A stretch of DNA of 64,000 bases from Paenibacillus kyungheensis (GCF_028606985.1 NZ_CP117416.1:5085001-5149000); one strand, 5' to 3'. Shown: positions 27,934-37,343, counted from the first letter of the stretch. Made by a program: numbers and translations. Notes: generated from the letters alone by a model not told the origin.

Positions 27934-27973
27934 AGACCTCGATTCGGCAGATATTATCGAGGTCTTTTTTTTT
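27934..27973 (+). terminator. Terminator downstream of the LuxR-type regulator
   Basis: AGACCTCGAT / ATCGAGGTCT with a 12-base loop and eight or more T. It lies 230 bases after the regulator stop, with no convincing gene between. Confidence 0.8.
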
Positions 27974-28038
27974 ACAGATAATAAATGATCAAAAAGATGG
28001 TTGATACCGATGTACCGTTTAACCAAAAGGAGTTGTTA

Positions 28039-28569
28039 ATGATGAATTATCGTATACAAGCTTGTTCCAATGCGGTGTATCAAGAACAACATATGACATT
28101 TGTATTAGAAAATTATGTTCCGCTTCATGTGCCTAATACTTTTTTATTAACACTTGGCTTTACGTCTGCTCCTATTCTTTTAGAAGAAGAATGTTTTATC
28201 GCTCTGGATCAACATGATGAAGTGATCGGGGCTTGGAATTATCTGTACGGAACAGAAGAGTATGCTTATTACAATACTGAAGTAATCCAGATTCAATCTG
28301 TGATTTTGAGCGCTCCTTATCGCAAAACCAGACTATTTGCTCAAGGTCTTCAACATCTGGTTCGACATATTGATCAATCCAGAAGAGGAGTCAAAGAAGT
28401 GCGCTTCTGGATTGCTGCTGATCCCAAATTAAAAAGGTTATGTTCCAAATTCGCAAAGCCTACTTCTACTTTATTGACCCCTCAAGGTATTGTAGAAGAG
28501 TATCGTGTTCCTTTTAACCAACTCTATAATTATGCTAGAGGATTACAAAGTAAACGACATGCCCGATAA
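28039..28569 (+). CDS. Uncharacterised 176-residue protein, possibly GNAT-like
   Basis: Start at the first of two tandem ATGs (28039), seven bases after AAAAGGAG; the earlier in-frame ATG at 27985 has no ribosome binding site. The order of predicted strands, with VILSAPYRKTRLFAQGLQHL resembling an acetyl-CoA-binding helix, suggests a divergent GNAT fold, but the canonical Q/RxxGxG/A is absent. No signal peptide or membrane span. I do not recognise the family. It shares a convergent terminator with the metallopeptidase. Confidence 0.6.
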   Translation: MMNYRIQACSNAVYQEQHMTFVLENYVPLHVPNTFLLTLGFTSAPILLEEECFIALDQHDEVIGAWNYLYGTEEYAYYNTEVIQIQSVILSAPYRKTRLFAQGLQHLVRHIDQSRRGVKEVRFWIAADPKLKRLCSKFAKPTSTLLTPQGIVEEYRVPFNQLYNYARGLQSKRHAR

Positions 28570-28577
28570 ATTAAAAT

Positions 28578-28632
28578 AAGCCCGATAAGGCTTCTCTTAT
28601 GCTTACAAAGAGAAGATCGTATCGGGCTTTGT
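28578..28632. terminator. Bidirectional terminator
   Basis: AAGCCCGATA / TATCGGGCTT outside and CTTCTCTT / AAGAGAAG inside, between two convergent genes. Confidence 0.75.
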
Positions 28633-28638
28633 GATGTC

Positions 28639-29481
28639 TTATAGGCTGCTAGCGTTAAATGTATCTCCACCGGCAATCGTTCCAGATTCAAATCCTTTAT
28701 AAAACCAGCGTTGACGTTGTTCTGACGTACCATGTGTAAAGCTATCCGGCACGACATACCCTTGTCCTTGCTTCTGGAGAGTATCATCACCGACAGCACT
28801 TGCGGCAGTTAATGCTTCTTGTAGATCGCCTTCTTCTAACAGATTGGTTCCTTGTGCATCATGAGCCCAGACACCTGCTAGATAATCGGCTTGTAACTCT
28901 AATTTAACCTGCATTTTGTTATATTGCGTTTCGCTCATATTTTGACGGGCAGATTGAATCTTATCCATCGTTCCAAGTAATGTCTGTACATGATGACCCA
29001 CTTCATGAGCAATCACATAAGCCATCGCAAAATCACCCGGGGCTTTGAATTTCTGTTGAAGCTCATCATAAAAACTCAGATCAATATATAATTTCTGATC
29101 ACCCGGACAATAAAAAGGCCCTACCGCAGAACTGGCTGTACCACAAGCAGAATCAACACGATCGTTATACAGTACCAGTGTAGGCTTAGTATAGGTTAAT
29201 CCTTGCTTTTCAAATTGAGCTGTCCAGACATCTTCTGTACTGGCTAATACTACAGATACCATATTCACTAACTCTTGTTCTGCTGCGGTTGCTTGATAAG
29301 GTGCAGACGATTCAGTCGTTGTGGATGTTGTCCCGTTCAATAATTCACTAGGGTTGCCTCCTAATAACGTTACAATCAAAATAATAATAATACCGCCAAT
29401 TCCGCCACCTATAATCGTTTTGCCACCTTTACCTCTGCGATCTTCTACGTTGGAACTTGTTCGTCTACCCTGTAACTTCAT
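28639..29481 (-). CDS. Neutral zinc metallopeptidase, YpfJ family
   Basis: 280 residues from the ATG at 29481 (AGGGGG 8 bases upstream). A basic, Gly/Arg-rich cytoplasmic N-terminus is followed by one transmembrane helix with an Ile-rich core (about 24-44) and an extracellular zinc peptidase domain with VIAHEVGHHVQ, the HExxH motif. CGTASSAVGPFYCPGD is a family signature. It is a membrane-anchored protease of unknown substrate, and the family is widespread and uncharacterised. Confidence 0.9.
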   Translation of the reverse strand: MKLQGRRTSSNVEDRRGKGGKTIIGGGIGGIIIILIVTLLGGNPSELLNGTTSTTTESSAPYQATAAEQELVNMVSVVLASTEDVWTAQFEKQGLTYTKPTLVLYNDRVDSACGTASSAVGPFYCPGDQKLYIDLSFYDELQQKFKAPGDFAMAYVIAHEVGHHVQTLLGTMDKIQSARQNMSETQYNKMQVKLELQADYLAGVWAHDAQGTNLLEEGDLQEALTAASAVGDDTLQKQGQGYVVPDSFTHGTSEQRQRWFYKGFESGTIAGGDTFNASSL

Positions 29482-29818
29482 CTTTCTGCCCCCTAATGAC
29501 TGATCCAAACCGATTTCTTTTACGTATGTATTAGTGATATACCCCAAAAGAATTGTAACATCCCATTTACGTTCTATCTCAAGCCATTTATTTCGTTTTT
29601 TACCTATCTACATAGTTCTATCATAACGACAAATTATTGAAACCCTATTTCATATAATTAAGTTAATTTTTTAATATAAGGTTTTTTCTTTAGTAAATAT
29701 GTTTAATATAGTATCAATCAACTACATCGATAATCATGATACGAATATATACGGTTGTATCATTTATCAAAATAGCATGATCACACACTATAATAACAAA
29801 CATCAGGAGGCGACAAGA
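29482..29818. promoter_or_regulatory. Divergent intergenic region with a GTATCA inverted repeat
   Basis: 337 bases without a gene. It holds a seven-base inverted repeat ATGATAC (29736-29742) / GTATCAT (29757-29763) and a third GTATCA at 29711. The half-sites are spaced roughly 20-25 bases and lie within 110 bases of the hydrolase start. It could be an operator for an unknown regulator; otherwise the region is featureless AT-rich DNA. Confidence 0.3.
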
Positions 29819-30673
29819 ATGGGACGTTACGTACAAGTAGAAGACAATGTAAAGATTCATGTAGAAGATATTGGTGAAGGGATTCCGGTTATTTTCTTAC
29901 ACGGATGGCCAGCAAACAACCTTATGTTTGAATATCAATACTCTATCCTACCTAAAGAAGGCTACCGTTGTATCGGGATCGACTTCCGTGGATTCGGTAA
30001 ATCAGATGCACCGTGGGAAAGCTATTCATTTGACCGTATGGCAGATGATTTGAAAGCGGTTATCGACGAGCTTGATATCGAAAATGCAGCTTTGATTGGC
30101 TTCTCAATGGGTGGAGCAGTGGCTTCTCGGTATATGGCACGTCATCAAGGTAAAGGCATCTCTCATCTTGCATTGATGGGTTCTGCAACACCAGTCTTTA
30201 CACAGCGTCCTGATTTTGAATATAACATCACGAAGGAAGACCTTAATGAACAATTAATTATTCCTACGTATGAAGATCGTCCAAAAATGCTATCTCAATT
30301 TGGTCTTAAATTTACGCATACGAAGTCCAAAGCAGCTATGATGGTATGGTTAGAATCATTGTGCTTCCAAGCTTCTAATCACGGTACAATCAAAGCAGCA
30401 GAATCATTACGTGATGAAGACTTGCGTGGAGACTTGCCACATATTAATGTACCGACAGTCATTTTCCAGGGTCAAAAAGATAAAATCTGTGATCCTCAAT
30501 TAGCTGAATTAACACAACAAAGTATCGCTGGTTCTCGTCTTGTTGAATTTGAACATAGCGGTCATGCTATGATGTTCGACGAGCAAGAGAAGTTTAATTC
30601 AGAGTTATTATTATTCCTTAACCAAATGTCTCGTGATAACCATACACCAAGAGCAGCAAGCCGTAATCTATAA
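29819..30673 (+). CDS. Alpha/beta hydrolase, haloperoxidase-like
   Basis: 284 residues from the ATG at 29819, which has AGGAGG 8 bases upstream; the longer in-frame reading from 29699 adds an implausible leader. Motifs: FLHGWPAN (oxyanion region), GIDFRGFGKSD, the nucleophile elbow GFSMGG and the catalytic histidine in EHSGHAMM; an Asp in QKDKICD completes the triad. The pattern is that of cofactor-free non-haem chloroperoxidase-like esterases. Physiological substrate unknown. Confidence 0.85.
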   Translation: MGRYVQVEDNVKIHVEDIGEGIPVIFLHGWPANNLMFEYQYSILPKEGYRCIGIDFRGFGKSDAPWESYSFDRMADDLKAVIDELDIENAALIGFSMGGAVASRYMARHQGKGISHLALMGSATPVFTQRPDFEYNITKEDLNEQLIIPTYEDRPKMLSQFGLKFTHTKSKAAMMVWLESLCFQASNHGTIKAAESLRDEDLRGDLPHINVPTVIFQGQKDKICDPQLAELTQQSIAGSRLVEFEHSGHAMMFDEQEKFNSELLLFLNQMSRDNHTPRAASRNL

Positions 30674-30698
30674 TATTTCCTATCATCTGATGAAGATT

Positions 30699-30737
30699 AA
30701 AGCTGGCGATCCCAAGTTGTGATCGTCAGCTTTTTTT
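30699..30737 (+). terminator. Terminator after the hydrolase gene
   Basis: AAGCTGGCGATC / GATCGTCAGCTT with a 9-base loop, followed by TTTTTTT. Confidence 0.85.
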
Positions 30738-30872
30738 ATGCTTATTTTTTACGAAATAATGACGATATTATACGTAGTATCTGTTATTCCATAGTAACGC
30801 AATAATAGATATGTATAGGGAGCATGCACGAAAGGCTAAGTATGTAATCTATGGGAAAGGAGAAGTATACGC

Positions 30873-32399
30873 TTGAATGTGCTGGAGTCACTAATTCCGA
30901 TAGCTCTTTATGTTTTACCGATGCTCTTCTTTTTCTATATGGGGATTAATGTGTTATTACGCAATCCCAAAAAAGTAGAACATCGTCTGGTAAGTATCGC
31001 GATTGGTTGTTATTTTTTACTTTTTTTAGAAGAGTATGTTCGCTACCAATTACCGCTTGAATATAGTTCTACTCTGTCTTCTTTGTGGTTCGCTAATGTA
31101 GGTATTGTGTTACCGAGTTTGAGTTTTCATTTTATTATCAAGCTATCCGGAGCTTATCGCAAAATGCCCAAATGGTTGTATCCGTATATTTTTTATCTTC
31201 CTCTCCTGATTATTCCGGTAGGCATTATGAATAACTCAAAATTTATTTCTTCACAACAATTCGTCATGGCGGGCATGTGGAAAGTGCCTGTATATAATAC
31301 TTCTTATTATGCCGCTCTTACTGTAAGTATTCTAATCAGTGTTGCTTCACTAATCTTTCTTTCCCGTCATCAGGCTTTGAATCGCTCATCTGAACACCAA
31401 GCCATCTATCGTATATTGCGCCGGGGTATGAGTATTTCTTTAAGCTGGATCGCTTTTTTTGGTTATTTTCATTTCGGTGAATCTTTGCCGCCTTATCCGT
31501 ATTTGTATGGTGGATTAATCTGGTGCTTTACGTTACAAGTCGCTATGAAAAAATATGATTTTCTCAACTTTGATCATCATCGTTACAAAAAATTGTTTGA
31601 TATGAATCCAGCGGCGATCCTGTTAGCTAATGTATCAGGCACGATTAAAGAAGCGAATCCCAGTGCCAGACAATTATTTTCTTTTGTTGATTTGGATGAT
31701 ACGAATTTGCATACACTAGCCAGTGAAGACCTGGCTTCTAAATTACAAAGGCATCAAGGCATTATTGATATGGAAACCAAAGTGTGGAATGGTGAACAAT
31801 GGATCGATATTCTGGTCAAAGGCGACTATGTATTCGTAGAGCATGAAGATCATGTTATTCTTATTATGCGTGATATTACAGTCAAAAAAGAACAACAACG
31901 TCAAATTGCTTTTCTCGCTTATCATGATTCTTTAACAGAATTGCCGAATCGTCGTTACTTTTATCAAGAATTAGAGAAGTCGATTGTACAAGCCGAGCAA
32001 CATCAAGAACAACTTGCCATTATTCTGATTGATCTGGATTATTTCAAAGAAACCAACGATCGGTACGGGCATCAAGCAGGTGATGAGATGCTTCAACATA
32101 CCGCCAAGCTTATTCAACAATTAGTAGGCTCTACCGGTATGGCGGCACGTCTTGGAGGCGATGAATTTGTACTATTTATTCATCCTGTCGAACATCAGAT
32201 TCAAGTCCAGAAGATTGTGAATCAATTGAATGCTGTATTCGCTCAAGCGGAACTGGCATATGGTAATGACACACTTTCGATTCCGATGAGTTGTGGTGCT
32301 AGTATCTACCCACAAGACGGTACCGATGTCGATACACTGCTCAATCATGCAGACAAAGCCATGTATCGTAGCAAACGTCAACGTAAATTAAAAATATGA
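30873..32399 (+). CDS. Membrane PAS-GGDEF diguanylate cyclase
   Basis: 508 residues from a TTG at 30873 (AAAGGAG 10 bases upstream). About seven hydrophobic segments in residues 8-225 resemble a 7TM/histidine-kinase-like N-terminal sensor; a PAS domain follows (about 236-340), then an intact GGDEF domain with RLGGDEF (GGDEF at 428-432) and HDSLTELPNRR. The RxxD inhibitory site is absent (STGM in its place), so product feedback through that site is not expected. It makes c-di-GMP, which the YdaK-like receptor near the window start could sense. Confidence 0.9.
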   Translation: MNVLESLIPIALYVLPMLFFFYMGINVLLRNPKKVEHRLVSIAIGCYFLLFLEEYVRYQLPLEYSSTLSSLWFANVGIVLPSLSFHFIIKLSGAYRKMPKWLYPYIFYLPLLIIPVGIMNNSKFISSQQFVMAGMWKVPVYNTSYYAALTVSILISVASLIFLSRHQALNRSSEHQAIYRILRRGMSISLSWIAFFGYFHFGESLPPYPYLYGGLIWCFTLQVAMKKYDFLNFDHHRYKKLFDMNPAAILLANVSGTIKEANPSARQLFSFVDLDDTNLHTLASEDLASKLQRHQGIIDMETKVWNGEQWIDILVKGDYVFVEHEDHVILIMRDITVKKEQQRQIAFLAYHDSLTELPNRRYFYQELEKSIVQAEQHQEQLAIILIDLDYFKETNDRYGHQAGDEMLQHTAKLIQQLVGSTGMAARLGGDEFVLFIHPVEHQIQVQKIVNQLNAVFAQAELAYGNDTLSIPMSCGASIYPQDGTDVDTLLNHADKAMYRSKRQRKLKI

Positions 32400-32441
32400 A
32401 AACCGTCTATATCACCTGACTGTGGTATAGACGGTTTTTTT
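32399..32441. terminator. Bidirectional terminator
   Basis: AAAACCGTCTATA / TATAGACGGTTTT with a T run, between the convergent diguanylate cyclase and GyrI-like genes. Confidence 0.8.
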
Positions 32442-32453
32442 ATAGAAGAAATC

Positions 32454-32954
32454 TTATTGAATCGCAATATAAATCTTCACTTCTGATTGTTCAGGATTAG
32501 CCGTCGATTCATACACTTCAAAATCACCTGTATATGTTCGCACTTCCGAAGCATCCTCGAAATAATTCCAGATCATGCCCCATGTCTGAGCAACAGTCTC
32601 AAATACAGGTCCTTTCGGTGTGGTAAATACCATATAACGACTGGCTGGTACAGTAATCTCTAGTTGTCGCTGTGCTGATTCTGAAGCATGAGAAGGATCT
32701 TCTGCTTGCTGTCCGATCACTACCGTATATGCTCCGGTCGCATCACTTTCATAATCGGTATAGAGTGCATAGGTTGGAGCATCACTAGAAGATAGATCAG
32801 GATGTTGACCTTTGTAATGCAGATAAGATGCCCACAACTGTGGTAAACGTGCATTGGTAACTCCTAATTCGTCTGCATTGGTTGTTCTTGTCCCAATGCC
32901 ATGTATTACAAAAGCAGGTAACTGTACAATCGTCGGTGTCGCTACCGTAGTCAT
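32454..32954 (-). CDS. GyrI-like / AraC effector-binding domain protein
   Basis: 166 residues of stand-alone effector-binding fold: an N-terminal strand pair (PAFVIHGIGTRT), a central YALYTDYESD, RYMVFTTPKGPVFE and the C-terminal KIYIAIQ strand are characteristic of the GyrI/BmrR-type small-molecule-binding domain. No DNA-binding domain. It is the last gene of a three-gene operon behind a WYL regulator, so it may be an antirepressor or ligand sensor for it. Confidence 0.8.
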   Translation of the reverse strand: MTTVATPTIVQLPAFVIHGIGTRTTNADELGVTNARLPQLWASYLHYKGQHPDLSSSDAPTYALYTDYESDATGAYTVVIGQQAEDPSHASESAQRQLEITVPASRYMVFTTPKGPVFETVAQTWGMIWNYFEDASEVRTYTGDFEVYESTANPEQSEVKIYIAIQ

Positions 32955-33017
32955 ATATCATCCCTCTTTCTGTTCTTTTATTCAAAGTATACAGAAGGAA
33001 TATAGACAACTGTCTGT

Positions 33018-33956
33018 CTAGTTAGAATAGCGGTCGATTATTTTTTGCGCACGCTGTATTAATTCTGGAATAAGGGTCGGTGGTGATTGTATCTGCACCT
33101 GATCTCCAAAGCCCAGCACCATACTATAAAACCAATCATCTATAATAAAAGAACCCTGCACATCAATATCTCCATCCGTTTGCACAGTGATCCAAGCAGG
33201 GTCAAATATATCGCTTAAACGATGGCGGACTTGCGGGCTAAATCGTAATCTTACGTCTTGTCGCTGTTCTTCATTTGTTCCACTATTCCATTGATATTGA
33301 TCCCAATCTGGAATATCTCGCCGCTCAAATGTATGTGAAGTACATTCTAATTCCAAAATACGAGACAACCGGAACAACCGAAAATCTTGTCGTAATGTGC
33401 AATACGCATGTAGATACCAGACATATCCTTTCAAAATCAAAGCAGATGGTTCTACGGCTCGTTCACTTTCAACGCCGTTGGTATTGAGATAATGTAAATT
33501 CACTTGATAGGTATTGGTAATCGCTTCACGTAATAGATTCACTTTATCGCGTGTCGCTGGATTCTGGCCCCAGGGGTTAAAATCAAATACAATACCTGCA
33601 CTTTGTATCGTAGTCTGCATTCGATCATGTGGACGAAGTAGCGCTTGTACTTTATCCAGTAATGTCGCAAACATCTGATCATTGAATACAGTCGTCATCC
33701 CTTTTACTGCAGAGATCATCGCATCAATCTCACTTAGTGTCAAAAACTGACGGGCAATCGTGTACTGCTCCATAATCTCAAATCCACCGGTGGTGCCTTG
33801 ATGAGCGACAATCGGAATACCTGCCTGACTGAGAGTATCAATATCTCTATAAATCGTTTTGGTCGATACTTCAAAGCGTGTCGCCAATTCTTTGGCACTG
33901 ATCCGTTGGCGATTCAATAACAATACAGTGATCGCAAGTAATCGATCTATTTTCAT
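33018..33956 (-). CDS. YafY-type WYL-domain transcriptional regulator
   Basis: 312 residues. An N-terminal winged helix-turn-helix of the DeoR/HTH_11 type (ISAKELATRFEVSTKTIYRDI) is followed by a WYL domain (YVWYLHAYCTLRQDFRLFRLSRI) and a WCX C-terminal extension. WYL domains bind nucleic acid or nucleotide ligands. It starts 9 bases after the GNAT stop and precedes the GyrI-like gene, forming one operon. Confidence 0.9.
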   Translation of the reverse strand: MKIDRLLAITVLLLNRQRISAKELATRFEVSTKTIYRDIDTLSQAGIPIVAHQGTTGGFEIMEQYTIARQFLTLSEIDAMISAVKGMTTVFNDQMFATLLDKVQALLRPHDRMQTTIQSAGIVFDFNPWGQNPATRDKVNLLREAITNTYQVNLHYLNTNGVESERAVEPSALILKGYVWYLHAYCTLRQDFRLFRLSRILELECTSHTFERRDIPDWDQYQWNSGTNEEQRQDVRLRFSPQVRHRLSDIFDPAWITVQTDGDIDVQGSFIIDDWFYSMVLGFGDQVQIQSPPTLIPELIQRAQKIIDRYSN

Positions 33957-33965
33957 AATGTCTCC

Positions 33966-34541
33966 TTAGCTTATGCTCTCTGCTGTATACTCACTTTGCA
34001 ATAGAGCAAAAATCGCAAGATCCACATACGTTTCTTTTTCATATTCATGTTGTCTTAGTAGACCTTCTTGTACAAATCCTAATTTTTCTATTAGACGAAT
34101 CGAAGCTTGATTGGCTGGCTCAATTTTGGCTTCAATCTTATTCAATTTCATCTGCTCAAATCCAAACTGAATAATACATAAAGCCACTTCTTTCATAATG
34201 CCTTTGCCCCAGTATGCAGAAGATAGATCATATCCTAATTCTGTTCGATGATGTTCTTGCTCATAAGCTAGAAATCCACATGTGCCTATCACTTTGCCTG
34301 TCTCGCGATCTTCGATCATCCAGCGTAATCCAGATTGTTCGGCAAAAATACGCTCATACCATTTCATCTCATCTAGCGCTTCTTCCACCGAGTTGAACGG
34401 AGTAAATGGCATATACTGTACAACGGCTTGATCTGCATACAATTGATATAGATCATCTGCATCTGTGAGTTGTGCTTGTCTTAATACAAAACGTGGAGTC
34501 TCTAACTGTGGAAATTGCTCAAATGTAAATAAATCGCTCAT
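33966..34541 (-). CDS. RimJ/RimL-type GNAT acetyltransferase
   Basis: 191 residues. ETPRFVLRQ at the start and the CoA motif YDLSSAYWGKGIMKEVALCI are typical of RimJ/RimL N-acetyltransferases that modify protein N-termini or small amines; IRLIEKLGFVQEG completes the signature. It is the first gene of the operon with the WYL and GyrI-like genes. The substrate cannot be inferred. Confidence 0.9.
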   Translation of the reverse strand: MSDLFTFEQFPQLETPRFVLRQAQLTDADDLYQLYADQAVVQYMPFTPFNSVEEALDEMKWYERIFAEQSGLRWMIEDRETGKVIGTCGFLAYEQEHHRTELGYDLSSAYWGKGIMKEVALCIIQFGFEQMKLNKIEAKIEPANQASIRLIEKLGFVQEGLLRQHEYEKETYVDLAIFALLQSEYTAESIS

Positions 34542-34704
34542 TGTTGTACTCCTTTAGATTATGTATAATGCCACACTTCTATCTGTACCGTTACAGTTGT
34601 CTGATTTGGAAAGTACCCATCCTACATTATTCTCGTATACTACATATCATACTACTTATCCTAATCTTATCATCATACCTTTAATATAATCGAGGTGCGT
34701 ATCC

Positions 34705-35589
34705 ATGTACACATTATCTACAACAGAAATTCAAACCTATCTTCAACAACTGGGAGTCGAAGAGATTCAGCCTCCTACTCTAGATTATTTAGTTCAATTG
34801 CATCAAGCTCATGTCCGCCGCTTTTCATGGCAGACGGTCGATATTTTTGCAGGGCATCCGACCGGTATCGATATACAGCAATCTATTGCACTCCTTTTAA
34901 GCGGGCGTAGCGGTTATTGTTTTCATCTGAATGGAGCGTTTAGCACTTTGCTACGTTCTCTAGGTTATCAAGTGTTCTGGCATCGAGCAGGTGTACAGCC
35001 TTTGGGTACAGAACCGCGTATCAATTCGTTTCATTTAGGATTAACAGTTCATCTGGATCATGAAGGAATATCGCAACCATGGATTATTGATGTGGGTCTT
35101 GGCGATATGCCTTATACGCCGCTGCCTTTAATAAAAGGGACTTATACTCAATCGCCTTTTCAATATGCAGTAACGTCTTCAAGTATTGATCCCAAAGGAT
35201 GGCGGTTAGAACATGATGCTTATGCTTCTATTGTCGGTGTCGATATCGATCATCAGGTGGTCACTGATCTCAAACCTTTTGAAGATAATCATGAATTTTA
35301 TAGCCGTTCTCCGCAGTCACCGTGGTTTGATGTCTTTCTTTTGCGCCAACGAGATCAATCCACCAGTCATGAATTACGTGGATGTGTGCTCAAAACGATC
35401 AATGCTAGCGGTGTTCAGTATACCGAAATCGTAAACAAACAAGAATGGTTGAATGTGTTACATGATATATTTGGCGAATCTTTTGTTCCATACACTGCTT
35501 TAGAAAAAGACGAGTTCTGGCATCGTGTACAGCAAGCTCATGACATATGGAAACAGACCCAATCATTGTCCAATCATCCACATTTATAA
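34705..35589 (+). CDS. nat: Arylamine N-acetyltransferase
   Basis: 294 residues. The catalytic triad is visible: Cys72 in SGYCFHLNGAF, His110 in NSFHLGL and Asp129 in IIDVGLGD. The usual RGGxCxE is RSGYCFH here, so the residue after the cysteine differs from the canonical Phe-Glu. A GAGGTG ribosome binding site precedes the ATG. It transfers acetyl groups from acetyl-CoA to arylamines and hydrazines, a xenobiotic-resistance activity. Confidence 0.9.
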   Translation: MYTLSTTEIQTYLQQLGVEEIQPPTLDYLVQLHQAHVRRFSWQTVDIFAGHPTGIDIQQSIALLLSGRSGYCFHLNGAFSTLLRSLGYQVFWHRAGVQPLGTEPRINSFHLGLTVHLDHEGISQPWIIDVGLGDMPYTPLPLIKGTYTQSPFQYAVTSSSIDPKGWRLEHDAYASIVGVDIDHQVVTDLKPFEDNHEFYSRSPQSPWFDVFLLRQRDQSTSHELRGCVLKTINASGVQYTEIVNKQEWLNVLHDIFGESFVPYTALEKDEFWHRVQQAHDIWKQTQSLSNHPHL

Positions 35590-35644
35590 TCACGTATTGC
35601 ACCTGTGTATCTTATAATTTCAAGCATCCTACATGTAAAATGCT

Positions 35645-35675
35645 AAAAAGCCACTCCTACGCAGGAGTGGCTTTG
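35645..35675. terminator. Bidirectional terminator
   Basis: AAAGCCACTCCT / AGGAGTGGCTTT with a four-base loop, and T runs on both sides, between convergent genes. Confidence 0.85.
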
Positions 35676-35701
35676 CTGATTATATTGAATATCAAGCTGG
35701 A

Positions 35702-36499
35702 TTACACATGTAACTGCTGTGCAACGATAGTAAATGTTTTGGGAATCCCTTTATCAAATACTTCTGAAGATTGATTCGGCAATTCTTCCAGTACTTTGAT
35801 CATCAGACCCGATGTAGCCACAGCGGTAACAATCTCACCGATCGTCCACTGACGTAAATACACTTTTTGCTCGTCTTTGATCTGTTGATCGGATTCGGTA
35901 TATTTAGAATAAGAGACGGCTTTTTCTGTTAATGAAGTATCAAAGTAATCTCCTGTTACTTTATGCTTGCGAATATTAGCTGTTGTACCTTTAGAAGTAA
36001 TCAGCTTGGTCGAGATCGGGTGGAAATCTTGTAATACCAATTGACCACCTGGCGCAAGTAAGCTAGATACTACATAGCATAATGGCTGTAGATCGGTAAA
36101 ATAATGCAAAATGCCAAATTCCATAAATACGATATCATATTGATTAGCCAGTTCCTGTAAAGGCAGTTGAAGCACATCAGACACGATATACTGCAAAGGC
36201 ACTCCTGCGGCACGTGCTAAATCTTGAGCATACTGTTCATTTTCAGCAGAGAAATCTACGATCGTCAGTTCAGCGCCGAGCAAAGCTAATGCAACTGCTT
36301 TGTTACCATTAGAACCGAGTAAATTGATAATTTTTTTGCCTTGTATATGGTCTTCCATATGTTTGAATGCTGTGCCGATCCGTTTTTGCGGATCTTGTTT
36401 AATTTTCTCAGCCGCTTCTTCTGGTGTACCAAAGCGATTCACCCATGATTGATAGGTGCCGTTGTTCCAAGCATTTTTGTTCTGTTGTGATGATTCCAT
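35702..36499 (-). CDS. Class I SAM-dependent methyltransferase
   Basis: 265 residues. The SAM-binding motif I is IINLLGSNGNKAVALALLG, followed by the acidic TIVDFSAE; motif IV is DIVFMEFGILHYF and post-I is QYIVSDVLQL. The N-terminal region WNNGTYQSWVNRFGTPEEAA occurs in a set of small-molecule methyltransferases of unknown substrate. Single gene. Confidence 0.85.
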   Translation of the reverse strand: MESSQQNKNAWNNGTYQSWVNRFGTPEEAAEKIKQDPQKRIGTAFKHMEDHIQGKKIINLLGSNGNKAVALALLGAELTIVDFSAENEQYAQDLARAAGVPLQYIVSDVLQLPLQELANQYDIVFMEFGILHYFTDLQPLCYVVSSLLAPGGQLVLQDFHPISTKLITSKGTTANIRKHKVTGDYFDTSLTEKAVSYSKYTESDQQIKDEQKVYLRQWTIGEIVTAVATSGLMIKVLEELPNQSSEVFDKGIPKTFTIVAQQLHV

Positions 36500-36599
36500 A
36501 AAAAAACCTCCATAGATAGCGTAACGCGCAAAAATATTATTTTATCTATCGTACCATCTTATGAAGGAATGTAGTTATTTTTATCGTTTTTTATAGAGA

Positions 36600-37343
36600 T
36601 TAGATAAATCCACCATTGGCACGTAACGTCTGACCTGTGACCCATTTAGAAGATTCACTTGCTAGAAATAATACAACCCCTGCAATATCATCCGGTTCAC
36701 CCAAGCGTCCAAATGAATTCATATTGCGAAGACCTTCGATCTGTTGCTCGGTTTTGCCTACTGTGAACAATTCGGTATTCACAGGCCCCGGAGCTACTGC
36801 ATTGATCGTAATTCCTTTTTTGCCAAATTCTTTGGCGAGTTGACGGGTGAATTGCTCGACTGCACCTTTGGTTCCTGCATAGACGCTATAACCAGGGAAC
36901 ATCTGACCTACAACCGACGTTGAAAAGTTAATAATACGACCGTTAGGCTCCATATGTAGAGCCGCTTGCTGACATGCAAAAAATGTTCCTTTGACATTGA
37001 TCCCAAATTGTTGCTCAAAGTCCTCTTCAGTTACTTCTGTGATCGATTGTGTTTTCATTACACCTGCATTATTGACCAGAATATCTAATTTGCCATATGT
37101 CGATAAAGTAATCTGAAATAATTGTTCGAGTTCAGTAAGTTGACTGATATCGGCTTGAACAGCTGTAGCTTCACCGCCTGCTTGCTTGATCGCTTCCACC
37201 ACTTCTGCTGCTTTGTCAGGGCTACTTGTATAATTCACAATCACTTTAGTGCCATGAGCAGCTAATTGTTGTGCAATCTCACGACCGATTCCTCGGGATG
37301 CTCCTGTAACTAAAGCCACTTTACCTGCTAATATTGTTTCCAT
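36600..37343 (-). CDS. Short-chain dehydrogenase/reductase (FabG-like)
   Basis: 247 residues. Cofactor motif TGASRGIG at 14-21, NNAG at about 90, catalytic Ser in STSVV and the YxxxK in YAGTK, then PGPVNTELF. It is a classical SDR acting on an unknown alcohol or ketone. The next gene upstream (37527) encodes a TetR regulator transcribed the same way. Confidence 0.9.
   Translation of the reverse strand: METILAGKVALVTGASRGIGREIAQQLAAHGTKVIVNYTSSPDKAAEVVEAIKQAGGEATAVQADISQLTELEQLFQITLSTYGKLDILVNNAGVMKTQSITEVTEEDFEQQFGINVKGTFFACQQAALHMEPNGRIINFSTSVVGQMFPGYSVYAGTKGAVEQFTRQLAKEFGKKGITINAVAPGPVNTELFTVGKTEQQIEGLRNMNSFGRLGEPDDIAGVVLFLASESSKWVTGQTLRANGGFI

Noticed and set aside
27845-27988. A 47-codon plus-strand frame with GGGAGA before its ATG
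   Set aside because: It runs through the strong terminator at 27934-27973, and the encoded sequence follows the hairpin's bases; most likely chance.
30738-30872. Possible c-di-GMP riboswitch before the diguanylate cyclase (CACGAAAGGCTAAG)
   Set aside because: The conserved GEMM blocks and pairing elements are missing; only a short resemblance.
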